Shown here: positions 21,147 to 21,666 of the stretch, in pieces
How positions within the stretch are numbered: the stretch's first letter is position 1
Layout: every line of letters begins with the position of its first letter
DNA from: a virus
Virus record (IMG/VR): IMGVR_UViG_3300006870_000112
Location: 1 to 21,666 of that record
Reading direction: 5' to 3' (one strand)
Length of the DNA: 21,666 nucleotides
Program-made: the position numbers and the translations under genes
Notes under the pieces: generated by a model
Seen by the model: the letters and a program-made list of their open reading frames with translations, nothing else
What the model was told of the DNA's origin: nothing
Database searches by the model: none

Positions 21147-21416
21147 TTATTTCATAAAATAAATTACAAAAGAAACAACACCCGTTACGCAAATCCAAAA
21201 CATTCGTTCTACATTATTAGCAACTTTTGTATTTAATAATACACCATCTGATATTTCTTTTATATCATCTTCTTGATCGTCTAGACGTTTTTCATGTCTA
21301 TCTAATCTATTAAAGATTGTTAGTATACGTTCTTCAACACGAGCAATCTGAGAAACAGCATCAGATAACTTATCTAGTTTTTCTTCGATGCGCTCAAGAC
21401 GCTGTTCGTCTGCCAT
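21147..21416 (-). CDS. XhlA-like coiled-coil membrane protein
   Basis: This 89-residue protein is a charged coiled coil (MADEQRLERIEEKLDKL, then IARVEERILTIFNRLDRHEKRLDDQEDDIKEI) followed by a single C-terminal membrane helix (MFWICVTGVVSFVIYFM). This is the layout of the hemolysin XhlA group and of many small phage lysis proteins. The ATG at 21416 is chosen because AAAGG lies 8 bases upstream. The GTG at 21425 would leave no room for a ribosome binding site. The coiled coil should face the cytoplasm. It is the second of several membrane or secreted proteins in a row ahead of the peptidase. Confidence 0.78.
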   Translation of the reverse strand: MADEQRLERIEEKLDKLSDAVSQIARVEERILTIFNRLDRHEKRLDDQEDDIKEISDGVLLNTKVANNVERMFWICVTGVVSFVIYFMK

Positions 21417-21417
21417 A

Positions 21418-21666
21418 TTAGACACCTTTAATTACCATTAGCGTACCGTATATAATACCGGCTGATACGGCAGTAGCTATAGATATTAAAATACCGTCTA
21501 ATAGCATACGTTGCCTTTTGCGTTGTTTATAGATTACTTCTTCTCGCTGTGCTTTGATCTTACGTCTGAGCATTATCATCTCTTGGTAAGTCTCAACACC
21601 GTAAGACCAAACAATCAGTTCTCGTATTTGCTTCTCTTGTTCCTCTAGTTTCTTCTTGGCTATGAC
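21418..21666 (-). CDS. C-terminal part of a tail-anchored membrane protein (5' end outside window)
   Basis: The - strand frame is open from the right edge to a TAA at 21418-21420, giving 82 residues. It starts with a charged helix (KKKLEEQEKQIRELIVW), continues with a Lys/Arg-rich part (LRRKIKAQREEVIYKQRKRQ) and ends in a hydrophobic segment (LLDGILISIATAVSAGIIYG, then TLMVIKGV), so it is probably anchored by its C-terminus. No family is recognised. The stop is followed after one base by the ATG of the XhlA-like gene (TAATATG). The similar layout of the two proteins suggests partners or related membrane factors, but no sequence match is obvious. Confidence 0.7.
   Translation of the reverse strand, partial: VIAKKKLEEQEKQIRELIVWSYGVETYQEMIMLRRKIKAQREEVIYKQRKRQRMLLDGILISIATAVSAGIIYGTLMVIKGV

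Overview
The window is part of the genome of a lytic tailed bacteriophage with a T7-like replication apparatus. It probably infects a marine, Gram-negative, alphaproteobacterium-like host. The T7-like call rests on a gp4-type primase-helicase, a gp5-type family A DNA polymerase and a gp3-type endonuclease I in one tightly packed operon. The marine call is an inference from the cobalamin-dependent ribonucleotide reductase, the small DUF-type proteins and the style of the internal virion proteins. Sample counts give roughly 40-45% GC. No capsid, portal, terminase, tail-fibre, RNA polymerase, tRNA, integrase or insertion sequence is visible. Two genes are cut by the edges: the primase-helicase at the left and a small membrane protein at the right.

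Left arm, + strand, 3-7893: replication and nucleotide metabolism. The order is primase-helicase (3' part), DNA polymerase, three consecutive PD-(D/E)XK nuclease-fold genes, two small unknown genes, endonuclease I, a small charged protein, a DUF1289 protein, a class II ribonucleotide reductase and a small unknown protein. From the primase-helicase to the reductase every junction overlaps (mostly ATGA or TTGA), so the arm reads as one translationally coupled operon. It would unwind, prime and copy phage DNA, resolve branches, degrade host DNA and turn ribonucleotides into dNTPs.

Convergence point: the + arm and the - arm meet tail to tail and overlap by 20 bases at 7874-7893, beside a weak inverted repeat.

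Right arm, - strand, 21666 down to 7874: lysis and virion interior. In transcription order it holds a C-terminally anchored membrane protein (partial), an XhlA-like coiled-coil membrane protein, a secreted Cys-rich protein with an EF-hand-like loop, a holin-like protein, a second small membrane protein, an M15 peptidase (probable endolysin), an 1122-residue protein with a very long 11-residue-repeat helix, a 371-residue protein with a cationic amphipathic N-terminus, a 201-residue acidic-tailed protein, a 458-residue helical protein, a 1383-residue internal-virion-like protein and four small proteins. By size, order and composition the five larger proteins resemble an internal virion or DNA-ejection set (T7 gp14/gp15/gp16-like). 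That assignment is by analogy, not by motif.

There is no gene-free stretch over 300 bases; the longest gap is 32 bases (8177-8208). The most distinctive signal is an unbroken 11-residue periodicity over about 430 residues in the 1122-residue protein, followed in the next gene by three tandem cationic 11-residue repeats. Together they suggest right-handed helical assemblies, possibly part of the ejection machinery.
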